The position numbers and the translations under genes are program-made. A DNA stretch of 38,105 nucleotides, taken from the NCBI GenBank assembly GCA_017621695.1, contig JAGASP010000045.1, positions 1-38,105 on the forward strand, given 5' to 3'. Shown piece by piece: positions 16,207 to 24,808 of this stretch. The stretch's first letter is position 1, and each line of letters opens with the position of its first letter. The notes beneath the pieces are model-generated. The model was not told the DNA's origin. It made no database searches and saw nothing but the letters and a program-made list of their open reading frames with translations. The stretch comes from Clostridia bacterium. GTDB lineage: Bacteria; Bacillota; Clostridia; Oscillospirales; CAG-272.

Positions 16207-16443
16207 TCAGATACCCTTTTCTGCGCGCCATTCCTCAGCCTTGACAGCGGACATTCTCTTGATGTTCTCCTCGGTGTAGGGAGACTCGGCACCGCCGTTG
16301 ACGTAGAGGAAATACTTGCCTGCGGCGGTTACGTAGAGGCTCTCCTCGTAACCGGCGGGATCGCCCAGCTCACCGCTGGTGAACTTAGCAACCAGATCTG
16401 CAGCTTCGGTATCGTATTCAACCTTGCAAATGATCTTCTTCAT
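16207..16443 (-). CDS. Small conserved protein (78 residues) of unknown function
   Basis: ATG 16443 with AAAGGAG about 10 bases upstream, its own promoter and a shared terminator. It starts MKKIICKVEYDTEAADLVAK, and the middle reads EESLYVTAAGKYFLYVNGGA. This pattern (a short I-x-G/K-x-x-YDT-x-x-A start, then a LY-T-x-G-x-FLY/H-GG strand) matches a widespread family of roughly 60-80-residue Bacillota proteins, often seen in mobile or phage contexts, with no known role. No signal peptide or membrane helix; acidic and soluble. Confidence 0.8.
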   Translation of the reverse strand: MKKIICKVEYDTEAADLVAKFTSGELGDPAGYEESLYVTAAGKYFLYVNGGAESPYTEENIKRMSAVKAEEWRAEKGI

Positions 16444-16503
16444 GTAACGGTAAACTCCTTTCTTGCGCAGAGCAAAAACGCTGCACAGATGTATAACGCG
16501 GAT

Positions 16504-16532
16504 ATTATACCACAAAACTTTGCAAAATGCAA
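16504..16532 (-). promoter_or_regulatory. Promoter of the 78-residue protein gene
   Basis: Minus strand TTGCAT (16532-16527), 17-base spacer, TATAAT (16509-16504) with an upstream TGG (extended -10). Confidence 0.85.
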
Positions 16533-16627
16533 GAGGAAAAAGCAAAAAAGCAATGTAAATCTTAGGAATTACAGGGATTTTGCTTACGTGCGCGCATACG
16601 GGCTGTCAAGTCGGGTTGTCCGGGAGA

Positions 16628-16957
16628 TCAGAACGAAACGTTGGGAAACACGAACTTCAAAAGGAGCTCTACCGCAAGCGCCGCGATGCAGGAGGCTACC
16701 GCAACAAAGGTCAGTCCCTTGCCCTTGAAGGCAAACAGACCGCCGACAAGGAGTCCGGCCGCCGCAGAGAAGATGTGACCCGTTGCTTGCAGTGCTGCGG
16801 GAATGGTCATGGCGGCCAGCACGGTATAGGGAATGTAGTAGAGGAAGGAGCGCGCAAAACGGCTTTTGATCTTCTTTTGAAAGGCCGCGAAGGGGATGGC
16901 ACGGATGAGATACGTCGAGCCTGCCAGAATGGCAAGATAGATCCAGAAATCCTTCAT
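16628..16957 (-). CDS. azlD: AzlD-family branched-chain amino acid transport subunit
   Basis: 109 residues with about four membrane helices. LAILAGSTYLIRAIPF at the start and FLYYIPYTVLAAMTIPAAL in the middle are characteristic of AzlD. The start ATG overlaps the azlC stop by four bases, so translation is coupled. AzlC and AzlD together form an exporter of branched-chain amino acids (and analogues) in the cytoplasmic membrane. Confidence 0.92.
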   Translation of the reverse strand: MKDFWIYLAILAGSTYLIRAIPFAAFQKKIKSRFARSFLYYIPYTVLAAMTIPAALQATGHIFSAAAGLLVGGLFAFKGKGLTFVAVASCIAALAVELLLKFVFPNVSF

Positions 16958-17655
16958 GAGGTCACCTCCTCATCCTTGACAGGGAAAAGGATCGCGCCCA
17001 GCACAGCGGCAAGAACTGCACAAATGCTGACGGTAAGACCCGAGGAAATTTGATTGAGCACGGGAACGAAGGCGAACACACAATGCAAAACAGCCGCGAC
17101 GGCCACCACTAAAAGCACAGGCTTGGAGGTCTTGGCAACGGGAGCAATGATGGCGAGGAACATACCGTAAATGGCAAGACACAGGGCATTCAGCACCATG
17201 TCGGGCAGAACACTGCCGAGAAGACTGCCGAACAGAGTCCCCAAGGTCCATCCGATATAGGGCATGACAGAAAGTCCAAGGAAAAATTTGGTGTCCACCT
17301 CATCCTCTGCGGATGCCACGGCGAAGATCTCATCGGTCATGAAAAAGCCGAGCAACCAACGCTTGATACCGCGGAAGGAGGGAGAGGTTTTTTGGGAAAG
17401 AGATACGGACATGAAGGAATACCGAAGGTTAATGGTGATCTGGGAAATGAGCATTTCCATATATTGCCCGGGATGCACCATCACGCCGATACCCGCGAGC
17501 TGCCCGGCTGACGTGAGAGTCATCATGGAGATCACGACAGCCTGCCACCAGGCAAAGCCGTAGGATACGGCCATGATACCAAAGGTAAAGGACACAGAGA
17601 GATACCCCAGTCCGATGGGAATACCGCCCTTGAGTCCGCGCATGAAGAGTGACAC
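16954..17655 (-). CDS. azlC: AzlC-family branched-chain amino acid exporter, large subunit
   Basis: 233 residues. I use GTG 17655, which has AAAGGA 11 bases upstream; ATG 17643 is an alternative giving four fewer residues but poorer spacing. Family features: GIPIGLGYLSVSFTFGIMA, the LTSAGQLAGI segment, NLRYSFMSVSLSQK and FFMTDEIFAVA. About seven membrane helices. It exports amino acids together with AzlD, whose gene overlaps its 3' end. No Lrp or AzlB-type regulator is adjacent. Confidence 0.92.
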   Translation of the reverse strand: MSLFMRGLKGGIPIGLGYLSVSFTFGIMAVSYGFAWWQAVVISMMTLTSAGQLAGIGVMVHPGQYMEMLISQITINLRYSFMSVSLSQKTSPSFRGIKRWLLGFFMTDEIFAVASAEDEVDTKFFLGLSVMPYIGWTLGTLFGSLLGSVLPDMVLNALCLAIYGMFLAIIAPVAKTSKPVLLVVAVAAVLHCVFAFVPVLNQISSGLTVSICAVLAAVLGAILFPVKDEEVTS

Positions 17656-17708
17656 AGTGAGATCCGTCCTTTGTGGGGAAATTGGTTGCAGATCAAAGCA
17701 ACCCTGTT

Positions 17709-17737
17709 ATTATAGCACACTCCCACGGCAAATGCAA
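17709..17737 (-). promoter_or_regulatory. Promoter of azlCD
   Basis: Minus strand TTGCAT (17737-17732), 17-base spacer, TATAAT (17714-17709). Same -35 variant as the promoter at 16504-16532. Confidence 0.85.
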
Positions 17738-17769
17738 GATGGTTTGTAAAAAACCTTGCGCATTTTGTT

Positions 17770-18501
17770 TTACTGCCGCTTCATCTGTCGCAAAAATACG
17801 AATACGGCGGCTACCATGATGACCGCGGCATATCCGAGCACCCATAAAAGATGCGGCAGGAGTCCATCGAAATTCCCCGAGAGAGCGGCTCGCTCCAGCT
17901 CTACCGCGTGTATAAAGGGGAGCGCGTAAGCGATGCTTTGGAATACACCGCCCACCAGCTCCAGATCAAACCAGACACCCGACAGCCATGCCGTCAGGTT
18001 GGTGAGGAGCGCACCGCAAACACCGCCGACCTGCTTGTCCGTCAAGAGACTGCCGCATAGCAGACCCAATGCGATAAACAGCAGGGAAACGGGAAGGATG
18101 CACAAAATCGCCCATAGGATATTGACCGACAGGGGAAGCTTCAGAATCAGAGCAAGCGCGTAGCAAACCACTGTCTGCCCGACCGCAATGGGCAAAACGG
18201 GGAGAATGTAGCTGAGAATAAAGTCCGATGCCGTCAAGGGAGCTGTGTAAAGTCTTGAGAGAAGGGAAGAGCTTCTGTCTTTGGAAATGAGGGTAGCCGA
18301 GAACAGGGTGATGAAGGAAAGTCCGAACACCGTAATGCCCGGTGTCAAATGCTGAATTTCAAACAGCGCAACGGGAATATTGGCTTGGATCGCACTCAAA
18401 AGCAGGAGAAGAATGACAGGAAAACCAAGGCCAAAGGCAAGATTTAGGGGATCGCGCAATATTTCTCTGGCGTTTCTGCGGGACAGCGTCAAAATTTTCA
18501 T
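17770..18501 (-). CDS. ABC-2 type permease
   Basis: 243 residues, six predicted membrane helices. The start MKILTLSRRNAREILRDPLN and the FGLSFITLFSATLISKDRSS motif are typical of ABC-2 exporters in which the first cytoplasmic helix precedes TM1. The ATG overlaps the stop of the ATPase gene by four bases, indicating translational coupling. It should form the membrane half of the exporter encoded with the upstream ATPase. Substrate unknown; such TetR-linked ABC-2 pumps often export drugs or lipids. Confidence 0.9.
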   Translation of the reverse strand: MKILTLSRRNAREILRDPLNLAFGLGFPVILLLLLSAIQANIPVALFEIQHLTPGITVFGLSFITLFSATLISKDRSSSLLSRLYTAPLTASDFILSYILPVLPIAVGQTVVCYALALILKLPLSVNILWAILCILPVSLLFIALGLLCGSLLTDKQVGGVCGALLTNLTAWLSGVWFDLELVGGVFQSIAYALPFIHAVELERAALSGNFDGLLPHLLWVLGYAAVIMVAAVFVFLRQMKRQ

Positions 18502-19226
18502 ACACTCACCCCCTTGACGATGCGAATGAAGGCTTCTTCAAATTTTTCACATTCGGCCTGTCGCTTGATTTCCTCGACGCTCCCCAGCGCGAGTAGCTTG
18601 CCGTTTTTCATGATGCCCACGCGGTCGGAAAGGCTTTCGGCCTCCTCCATATAATGCGTGGTCAGGATCACGGTCACGTGTCCCTTGAGGCTTCGGATGA
18701 GATCCCACAGCTCACTGCGCGCCACCACGTCCAACCCCAACGTAGGCTCGTCCAAAAAAAGGATCTTGGGCTCGCTGACAAGCGCCATGGCGATGCTGAG
18801 CCGCCTCTGCCAGCCTCCCGACAGCTTTCCGGCTTTCTTTTTCAAAATCTCCGACAGATCCAACAGCTCTGTCAGCTCTTGGATCTTTGCGCTTTTCTTT
18901 TCCTTTGGAAATCCGTGCACACCGCACATCAGCTCCAGGTTTTCCATGACCGAAAGCCCCGGGGCTACGGCTGTTTCCTGGGGAGAGACGGCAATGACGG
19001 ATTTGACGGCTTGTGCCTCCCGCACAATGCTTTTTCCAAGCAAAAACGCGTCTCCCGAGGTCGGGGAAGTCAAGCAGGAAAGCATTTTGATGGTGGTGGT
19101 CTTACCCGCACCGTTCAGACCTAAAAGAGAGAAAAGCTCTCCTTGCCTGACCGTAAGAGAAAGACTCTCCACAGCCCACACTTTTCCGTAGGCTTTGGAT
19201 AAATTTTCGATTCTGATGGCATCCAT
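18498..19226 (-). CDS. ABC transporter ATP-binding protein
   Basis: 242 residues from ATG 19226, chosen because CGGAG sits 8 bases upstream. A GTG at 19235 overlapping the TetR stop would add three residues and cannot be excluded. Walker A GLNGAGKTTT, Q-loop SPQET, signature LSGGWQRRLS, Walker B ILFLDEPT followed by LGLD, and H-loop LTTHYMEEAE are all intact. It powers the ABC-2 permease encoded immediately downstream. Middle gene of the TetR-ATPase-permease operon. Confidence 0.93.
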   Translation of the reverse strand: MDAIRIENLSKAYGKVWAVESLSLTVRQGELFSLLGLNGAGKTTTIKMLSCLTSPTSGDAFLLGKSIVREAQAVKSVIAVSPQETAVAPGLSVMENLELMCGVHGFPKEKKSAKIQELTELLDLSEILKKKAGKLSGGWQRRLSIAMALVSEPKILFLDEPTLGLDVVARSELWDLIRSLKGHVTVILTTHYMEEAESLSDRVGIMKNGKLLALGSVEEIKRQAECEKFEEAFIRIVKGVSV

Positions 19227-19231
19227 AGGGG

Positions 19232-19804
19232 TCACTCCGTTTCTTTGGTTTGCTCAAAGCGCCGCAGCAGACCTTGATAAACATCGGTGATCATACGGCT
19301 GACAAGCTTCATGTCCAGCGTCAGATAATCTGTGGCTACCATGGTGGCAATTCCGTGTACGAATGCCCACATTTCCATGTGAAAGAGCTGTGCCATAGGG
19401 GTATCAAGCCCTGTATTCTGCTCTACCATTGCCGTTACCGTCTTGCCAAGCTCGGTTTCCTCGGGTATTTCTTCTGCGGTGCGGTCACGCATGAAAAGCA
19501 GCTTGAAAAGTGCTTTTTCCTCCAGGGCGAAACGGATATATGCCATGCCGCTGGCCTTGTAGGGGGGATAGAGTCCGCTTTTTGTGTCTTCCTCAATATA
19601 GGATTCATATAATGCCTGTGCGGCTTCCACGACAGCCATTTTGACCTCCTCCATATTTTCAAAGTTGGAGAAAATGGGCTGGGTAGAGCAGTGCAGATGC
19701 GTGGCAAGCGAACGGGCGTTCAAGTGCTCGTGGCCTTGTGTCCGTACAAGATGCGTGGCGGCTTCAATGATAGCTTGCTTGTTTACTTTTATCTTGGGTG
19801 ACAT
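19232..19804 (-). CDS. TetR/AcrR-family transcriptional regulator
   Basis: 190 residues; ATG 19804 with AGGAGG 6 bases upstream. The N-terminal helix-turn-helix spans about residues 8-55 (KQAIIEAATHLVRTQG, then LNARSLATHLHCSTQPIFSNF). The C-terminal ligand domain has FALEEKALFKLLFMRDR, as in the TetR_C families near WHG-type regulators. First gene of the operon with the ABC exporter, so it likely represses its own promoter and is released by an exported compound. This is inferred from arrangement. Confidence 0.9.
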   Translation of the reverse strand: MSPKIKVNKQAIIEAATHLVRTQGHEHLNARSLATHLHCSTQPIFSNFENMEEVKMAVVEAAQALYESYIEEDTKSGLYPPYKASGMAYIRFALEEKALFKLLFMRDRTAEEIPEETELGKTVTAMVEQNTGLDTPMAQLFHMEMWAFVHGIATMVATDYLTLDMKLVSRMITDVYQGLLRRFEQTKETE

Positions 19805-19824
19805 GGGAAACCTCCTGTAACAGA

Positions 19825-19871
19825 TGTTATATTACGATTGTTATTATATCACGAGAAATCAAATTTGTCAA
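19825..19871 (-). promoter_or_regulatory. Promoter and candidate operator of the TetR-ABC operon
   Basis: Minus strand TTGACA (19871-19866), 17-base spacer, TATAAT (19848-19843): full consensus. Two direct copies of TGTTAT...ACGA lie over and just downstream of the -10 (19825-19837 and 19839-19854 on the plus strand); these are the best candidate for TetR binding, but no clean dyad was found. Confidence 0.75.
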
Positions 19872-19931
19872 TGCCTTTTGCATTTTTTTCATTTTCTACC
19901 TCGGGTTGAATTTGCGACAACCAATGGTTGC

Positions 19932-19960
19932 TTGACACGGTGGGCAGAATATGCTATAAT
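19932..19960 (+). promoter_or_regulatory. Promoter of the 237-residue membrane protein gene
   Basis: TTGACA (19932-19937), 17-base spacer, TATAAT (19955-19960). Confidence 0.9.
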
Positions 19961-20000
19961 GACAGCGTTCCCCAAAAATGCAACGAAAGGAAAATCAGAT

Positions 20001-20714
20001 ATGAGCAAAAATTCCATGAAAAAAGACGGCACTTTGTATTACCGTCAAACGGATTTCTGGCGTATCCTCGGCGCAGGCCTGATGATTGCGGGTGTGGTGT
20101 GGTTTTATATCGGCTACAGCATGGCGTCCTATTACATTCCCTGTATCATCACCCCTGTCGGTCTTGTTTTGTTCCTTGTGTTCAGCAGCCGCCACGTCAG
20201 TGATGCGGATATGGACGAGGAGCGAGCACACCGCCTGACGGACTACGATGCTTCCATTACCTCCCGAGGCGATTACAGCCGCATCGTGCTCCGCCAACCG
20301 TCCGACATTGAAACCGAGGCTTATCACATGGGTGAGCCTGCGACCTGCTACAAGCGTAACAAGAACGGCAAGCTGGTTTCCGACCGCTTTGTTAAATCTC
20401 ATTTCTTTTTTGTGGCTGACGGCCTTTGGGTTGTCTCCCGTACGCTTTCCATGACGGTTTCCCGTGAGGAAGAGGGAGCCGTGGCAGATGCGGAATATCT
20501 CATTCCCTATGCCGAAATGCAGTTCGCGTCTCTCGCCGAAAGCTCCGTGCAGGTCACGCTGACTGCATCCAAAAAGATGGCTACGGCGCACATGACGGAA
20601 ATGGTCATCACAGGCAAGGAGGGAGAATTGCTTCGTTTGCCCGTTCCCAACGATATGGATATGTCGAATCTTTGCGAAGCACTCAACAGAAAAATCAAGG
20701 AGCTTTCCCATTAA
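20001..20714 (+). CDS. Membrane protein of unknown function
   Basis: 237 residues; ATG 20001, GAAAGGA at 20-10 bases upstream, own consensus promoter and terminator. After a short basic N-terminus (MSKNSMKKDGTLYYRQTDFW) there are two adjacent membrane helices (ILGAGLMIAGVVWFYIGYSM and YYIPCIITPVGLVLFLVF), then a cytoplasmic domain of about 160 residues rich in beta strands (SRIVLRQPSDIETEAYHMGE, VQVTLTASKKM). This domain arrangement resembles uncharacterised Clostridia membrane proteins; no catalytic motif is visible. Function not assigned. Confidence 0.8.
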   Translation: MSKNSMKKDGTLYYRQTDFWRILGAGLMIAGVVWFYIGYSMASYYIPCIITPVGLVLFLVFSSRHVSDADMDEERAHRLTDYDASITSRGDYSRIVLRQPSDIETEAYHMGEPATCYKRNKNGKLVSDRFVKSHFFFVADGLWVVSRTLSMTVSREEEGAVADAEYLIPYAEMQFASLAESSVQVTLTASKKMATAHMTEMVITGKEGELLRLPVPNDMDMSNLCEALNRKIKELSH

Positions 20715-20724
20715 CCGCGCGCCC

Positions 20725-20753
20725 ATCGGCTTGCTTTGGCAGGCCGATTTTTT
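20725..20753 (+). terminator. Intrinsic terminator after the membrane protein gene
   Basis: ATCGGC (20725-20730) pairs with GCCGAT (20743-20748), with extra pairing inside the loop, followed by six T. Confidence 0.8.
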
Positions 20754-20790
20754 ATTTGCGGACAAAATGCGGAGAGTTTTTAAAATCCAC

Positions 20791-20819
20791 TTGTCAATGC
20801 CGATGTTTTGTGGTATAAT
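20791..20819 (+). promoter_or_regulatory. Promoter upstream of uvrB
   Basis: TTGTCA (20791-20796), 17-base spacer, TATAAT (20814-20819) with TGG before it. The transcript would read through the compound repeat before reaching uvrB, giving a leader of about 335 bases. No LexA box was recognised. Confidence 0.8.
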
Positions 20820-20864
20820 TGTTCTGTATAGTTTTATTTGATAAGTGAGATCATGCGGGTCATG

Positions 20865-21116
20865 TAAATTGTTGTTTATGGGCTTTTAACCAACGTGGCC
20901 GTAGGGGAGGCCCTGTGTGGCCTCCCGCAAAAAAGATTGTTGACCCACAAGGGTTTTGTCGATGTCGGGACGACGGGCGACCACATAGGGTCGCCCCTAC
21001 GGGTTTTCGTTAATTCTCCGCTAAACAACAATTTATAAGACCACCCTCTTGTCGGGCGATACCCCCATGCCTTGGAAACTGTCCCCCGATATTGACTGCG
21101 CACTATGACAAACAAC
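20865..21116. repeat. Compound palindromic repeat, complete copy
   Basis: Outer terminal inverted repeats TAAATTGTTGTTTA (20865-20878) and TAAACAACAATTTA (21022-21035) are perfect over 14 bp. The core 20901-21000 is bounded by GTAGGGG and CCCCTAC. A tail shared with the copy at base 1 continues to about 21116. Compared with the window-end copies, the outer flanks keep their orientation but the core is inverted. No open frame of interest. Confidence 0.88.
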
Positions 21117-21162
21117 CATATGCAATCATCTCTCAAAAATTCCAAAAAGGAGGACAAACACC

Positions 21163-23169
21163 GTGGCATCTGTATTTCAACTCAAAAGTGACTACACCCC
21201 CACGGGTGATCAGCCCGCCGCCATCGACGCGCTTGTGGACGGCATCAACCGCGGCGAGAAAATGCAGACCCTTTTAGGTGTCACCGGCTCGGGTAAGACC
21301 TTTACCATGGCCAACGTCATCGCCAGGTGCAACCGTCCCGTCCTGATTTTGGAGCCCAACAAGACCCTCGCCGCCCAGCTCTGCACCGAATTTCGCGCGT
21401 TTTTCCCCGACGCGGCGGTGGAGTATTTCGTCTCCTACTACGACTATTACCAACCCGAAGCCTACATCCCCGGCAAGGATATGTATATCGAAAAGGACGC
21501 CCTCATCAACGACGAGATCGACCGCCTCCGCCACTCCGCCACCTCGGCGCTGTTTGAACGCAGGGACGTGATCATCGTAGCCTCGGTGTCCTGCATCTAC
21601 TCCCTGGGTGACCCCTCGGAGTATAAGGACCTGGTCATCCCCCTGCGCCCCGGTATGACCATGAGCCGAGAAGAATTCATCCGCAAACTGGTGTTCAACA
21701 GCTATACCCGTAATGATATGCAGCTCGTTCGCGACAGTTTTCGCGTGCGCGGGGACACCGTCGAGGTCATTCCTGCAAACCAGGCTGAAACAGCCATTCG
21801 CGTGGAGTTTTTTGATGACGAGATCGACCGCTTGTCCGAGATCAATATCGTCACGGGTGAGCTGATCCGTCTGCTCTCCTACGCCGCCGTCTATCCCGCC
21901 ACCCACTACGCCGTGTCCGACGAAAAAAGGGAAGCGGCTCTTGCCGAGATCGTTCACGAGATGGAGGATCGGGAGGCGTGGTTCAAGTCGCAAAACAAGC
22001 TGATCGAGGCCCAACGTATCCGCGAGCGAGTGCTGTACGACCTGGAAATGCTCCGTGAGGTGGGTTTTTGTTCGGGCGTGGAGAACTATTCACGCATCCT
22101 GACGGGCAGAGAGCCCGGCGCAACGCCGTATACGCTCCTCAACTATTTCCCCGATGATTATATCCTTTTCATCGACGAGTCCCACGTGACCGTTCCCCAG
22201 GTGAAGGGCATGAGCGGCGGTGATACCGCGCGAAAGAAGAACCTCATCGATTACGGCTTCCGTCTCCCCTCGGCTTACGATAACCGTCCCTTGTTTTTTG
22301 AGGAATTTGAGGAGCGCATGGGGCAGACGGTGTTCGTTTCTGCCACCCCGGGCGACTACGAAACCGAGTACGCCACCAATACCGTGGAGCAGATCATCCG
22401 CCCCACAGGACTCCTTGATCCCATCATCCACGTCCGTCCCATCGAGGGGCAGGTGGACGACCTCATGGGAGAGATCCGTATCCGCACCGACAAGGGCGAG
22501 CGGGTGCTGGTCACCACTCTGACCAAGAAGATGGCCGAGGATCTGACGGATTATTTCGACGAAAACGGCATCAAGGTGCGCTACCTCCATCACGACGTGG
22601 ATACCCTGGAGCGAATGCAGATCATCCGCGACCTGCGTCTTGGCGTGTTCGACGTGCTGGTGGGCATCAACCTGCTCCGCGAGGGTCTGGATCTTCCCGA
22701 GGTCTCCCTGGTGGCCATATTGGATGCCGACAAGGAAGGCTTCCTGCGAGCCGAGCGTTCCCTCATCCAGACCATCGGCCGTGCCGCGCGAAACGAGAAC
22801 GGTACGGTCATCATGTACGCCGATCAGATCACCAAATCCATGAAGATCGCCATCGACGAGACTGCCCGCCGCCGTGCCATCCAGGATGCTTATAACAAGG
22901 AGCATGGCATCACGCCCCATACGGTCATCAAGGATATCCGAGACGTAATTGAGATCGGCGCCAAGGAGGAGGACACCCGTCATAAGCGGAAGGGAACAGG
23001 CATTGACATGGTGGAGGACAAGTCCCCGAAGAAGAAGCTTTCTGCCAAGGATCGCGAGGCCATGATCGAAAAGCTCACCCGCGAGATGAAGCAGGCCGCC
23101 AAGGAATTGGAGTTCGAGAAAGCGGCGTATATCCGCGACGAGATCGCAAGGATCAGGAGCGGAAAGTAA
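21163..23169 (+). CDS. uvrB: UvrB, excinuclease ABC subunit B
   Basis: 668 residues, GTG start with AAGGAGG at 21147-21153. Helicase-like damage-recognition subunit of nucleotide excision repair, loaded onto DNA by UvrA and partnered by UvrC. Walker A GVTGSGKT at 39-46; the beta-hairpin region [12 protein letters not shown] at about 92-103; DESH box; motif VI around [15 protein letters not shown]; and the C-terminal UVR domain ([20 protein letters not shown]) that contacts UvrC. Full length and intact. uvrA and uvrC are not in the window. Unusual only in having a repeat in its leader and a heptamer array just after its stop. Confidence 0.98.
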   Translation: MASVFQLKSDYTPTGDQPAAIDALVDGINRGEKMQTLLGVTGSGKTFTMANVIARCNRPVLILEPNKTLAAQLCTEFRAFFPDAAVEYFVSYYDYYQPEAYIPGKDMYIEKDALINDEIDRLRHSATSALFERRDVIIVASVSCIYSLGDPSEYKDLVIPLRPGMTMSREEFIRKLVFNSYTRNDMQLVRDSFRVRGDTVEVIPANQAETAIRVEFFDDEIDRLSEINIVTGELIRLLSYAAVYPATHYAVSDEKREAALAEIVHEMEDREAWFKSQNKLIEAQRIRERVLYDLEMLREVGFCSGVENYSRILTGREPGATPYTLLNYFPDDYILFIDESHVTVPQVKGMSGGDTARKKNLIDYGFRLPSAYDNRPLFFEEFEERMGQTVFVSATPGDYETEYATNTVEQIIRPTGLLDPIIHVRPIEGQVDDLMGEIRIRTDKGERVLVTTLTKKMAEDLTDYFDENGIKVRYLHHDVDTLERMQIIRDLRLGVFDVLVGINLLREGLDLPEVSLVAILDADKEGFLRAERSLIQTIGRAARNENGTVIMYADQITKSMKIAIDETARRRAIQDAYNKEHGITPHTVIKDIRDVIEIGAKEEDTRHKRKGTGIDMVEDKSPKKKLSAKDREAMIEKLTREMKQAAKELEFEKAAYIRDEIARIRSGK

Positions 23170-23194
23170 ATTTTGCCCTTACTGTAATATACGA

Positions 23195-23236
23195 AGATAC
23201 GAGATACAAGATACAAGATACAAGATACTAGATACA
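23195..23236. repeat. AGATACR heptanucleotide array, short copy
   Basis: Six 7-bp units: AGATACG, then AGATACA three times, AGATACT, AGATACA, in exact phase. Same unit and sense as the left half of the array at 7127-7175; no inverted partner half here. It lies between uvrB and the PHP gene. Confidence 0.85.
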
Positions 23237-23308
23237 ATACGGCGATATCCGCTTATATTTTTTCGCCAAACCAAATTTGACATTCTACCAAAAGAAAGGA
23301 ACATCACC

Positions 23309-24343
23309 ATGACACATTACCTTCTTCCCGAAAATGGCCGCTTTTACAAGGCCAATCTTCACACCCATACCGTGATCTCCGACGGCTCCTATACCCCCGA
23401 GCAGATCAAGGAGCATTACAAGGCGCACGGCTACAGCGTCGTTGCCTATACCGATCACGACGTTATGATCGACCACTCTGATCTCAACGACGAGGAATTC
23501 CTCGCCATCACCTCCCACGAGGTGGAGACCAACGGTCCCTCCCTGGCAGGATCTTTTACGACGACCCCTTGCTACCATCTGAATTTCTACGCCAAGAACC
23601 CCCACGAGACAAACTACGTCTGCCCCAACCCCAATTACTGCTTTGCCAACGCCCCCAAGTACGCCGCCGAGCAGGACTACTACAAGGGCGATTACGTCCG
23701 CCGCTACTCGGTGGAAGGGCAGAACGAAATGATCGCCGAGGCCAAAGCCAAGGGCTATCTGGTCAGCTACAACCACCCCGACTGGTCGCTCCAATCTTAT
23801 CCTGACTACATAGGCTTGGAGGGTGTCACCGCCGTGGAGGTCTACAATACGGGCTCCGTGGTGGCAGGTTGGGTGTTGGACGAGGGTGACCACGTCCTTG
23901 ACCATTTCCTCAAGGCGGGCAAGCGGGTCTATCCCGTGGCCACCGACGACAACCACGGCGCCCACGATATGTGCGGCGGTTGGGTGCGCTTCAAGGCTCC
24001 CGAGCTCTCCTATGATGCCATCATGACTGCCTATGAAAAGGGGGATTTCTACGCCTCCTGGGGCCCCGAATTTGAATCCTTATATCTTGAGGACGGTGTT
24101 CTGAAAATGGATTTTCCTGCCGATTCCCACGTGGTCTCCGCCGAGATCCACACCGCTGTCCGTTGCTGTGACGTGAGGAGAGGTACCGACATGACCCACG
24201 CCGAGTTTGACCTGAATCCCTTCATGGCCGAGATAGGGCGCATCGGCTATCCCATTGACCGCGCCTATTTCCGCGTGGTGCTGACCGATGCTGTCGGCAA
24301 CCGCGCCATGACCCGCGGCTATTTCCTGGATGAATTGGAGTAA
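23309..24343 (+). CDS. PHP-domain phosphoesterase
   Basis: 344 residues; ATG 23309, AGAAAGGA upstream. N-terminal PHP motifs: ANLHTHTVISDGSYTPEQI (HxH plus D), AYTDHDV, TSHEVE, then SYNHPDWS and ATDDNHGAH further on; these provide the metal-binding His/Asp residues. PHP enzymes are metal-dependent phosphoesterases, and this subgroup resembles PHP proteins acting on nucleotide or small-molecule phosphates. The C-terminal 100 residues form a separate beta domain. No signal peptide. It is 139 bases downstream of uvrB, with no clear promoter of its own. Confidence 0.88.
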   Translation: MTHYLLPENGRFYKANLHTHTVISDGSYTPEQIKEHYKAHGYSVVAYTDHDVMIDHSDLNDEEFLAITSHEVETNGPSLAGSFTTTPCYHLNFYAKNPHETNYVCPNPNYCFANAPKYAAEQDYYKGDYVRRYSVEGQNEMIAEAKAKGYLVSYNHPDWSLQSYPDYIGLEGVTAVEVYNTGSVVAGWVLDEGDHVLDHFLKAGKRVYPVATDDNHGAHDMCGGWVRFKAPELSYDAIMTAYEKGDFYASWGPEFESLYLEDGVLKMDFPADSHVVSAEIHTAVRCCDVRRGTDMTHAEFDLNPFMAEIGRIGYPIDRAYFRVVLTDAVGNRAMTRGYFLDELE

Positions 24344-24355
24344 ATCGCGTGAAAG

Positions 24356-24492
24356 TTCAATCATCCCAAGCCGAAGTTCACTGTTTCACGCACAATTCTC
24401 CCTAAAATGGGGCCCCACCCATTTTGTCGCATAAGCGACACGGTCGAATTCCAAAATCAATTTGCGCCGCCTATGGCGGCGGAATGGAGATT
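24356..24492. repeat. 137-bp direct repeat, left copy
   Basis: Matches 24669-24805 with one difference (24482 G versus 24795 A). Contains short palindromes such as TGTCGCATAAGCGACA and CCGCCTATGGCGG. Confidence 0.9.
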
Positions 24493-24510
24493 CGCGTGAA
24501 AGTTCAGGGA

Positions 24511-24664
24511 ACCTCTAAAAACTCTGTTGGCGAGAGAGCCGTGAGGAAGTTTTTCGTCAGATGATACAATTTTTCGCGCGCGTAGTAGAGCTACGCGAAG
24601 AAAAATATGTGACATATGACGGAAAAGCTACCACGGATTCTCCGTTAAGAGAGTTTTTAGAGGT
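24511..24664. repeat. MITE-like palindromic element with 15-bp terminal inverted repeats
   Basis: ACCTCTAAAAACTCT (24511-24525) and its exact complement AGAGTTTTTAGAGGT (24650-24664) bound 154 bp whose inside is also largely self-complementary (TTTTTCGTCA with TGACGGAAAA; CGCGTAG with CTACGCG). No open frame of interest and no clear target-site duplication. Confidence 0.75.
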
Positions 24665-24668
24665 GACC

Positions 24669-24805
24669 TTCAATCATCCCAAGCCGAAGTTCACTGTTTC
24701 ACGCACAATTCTCCCTAAAATGGGGCCCCACCCATTTTGTCGCATAAGCGACACGGTCGAATTCCAAAATCAATTTGCGCCGCCTATGGCGGCGAAATGG
24801 AGATT
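24669..24805. repeat. 137-bp direct repeat, right copy
   Basis: Second copy of 24356-24492. Its last bases (AAATGGAGATT) supply the ribosome site of the following gene at 24809, so the repeat end is functional sequence here. Confidence 0.9.
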
Positions 24806-24808
24806 TAT

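Noticed and set aside
23277..23309. TTGACA at 23277 as promoter of the PHP gene
   Set aside because: Only about 30 bases before the start codon; the space for a -10 is taken by the ribosome site.
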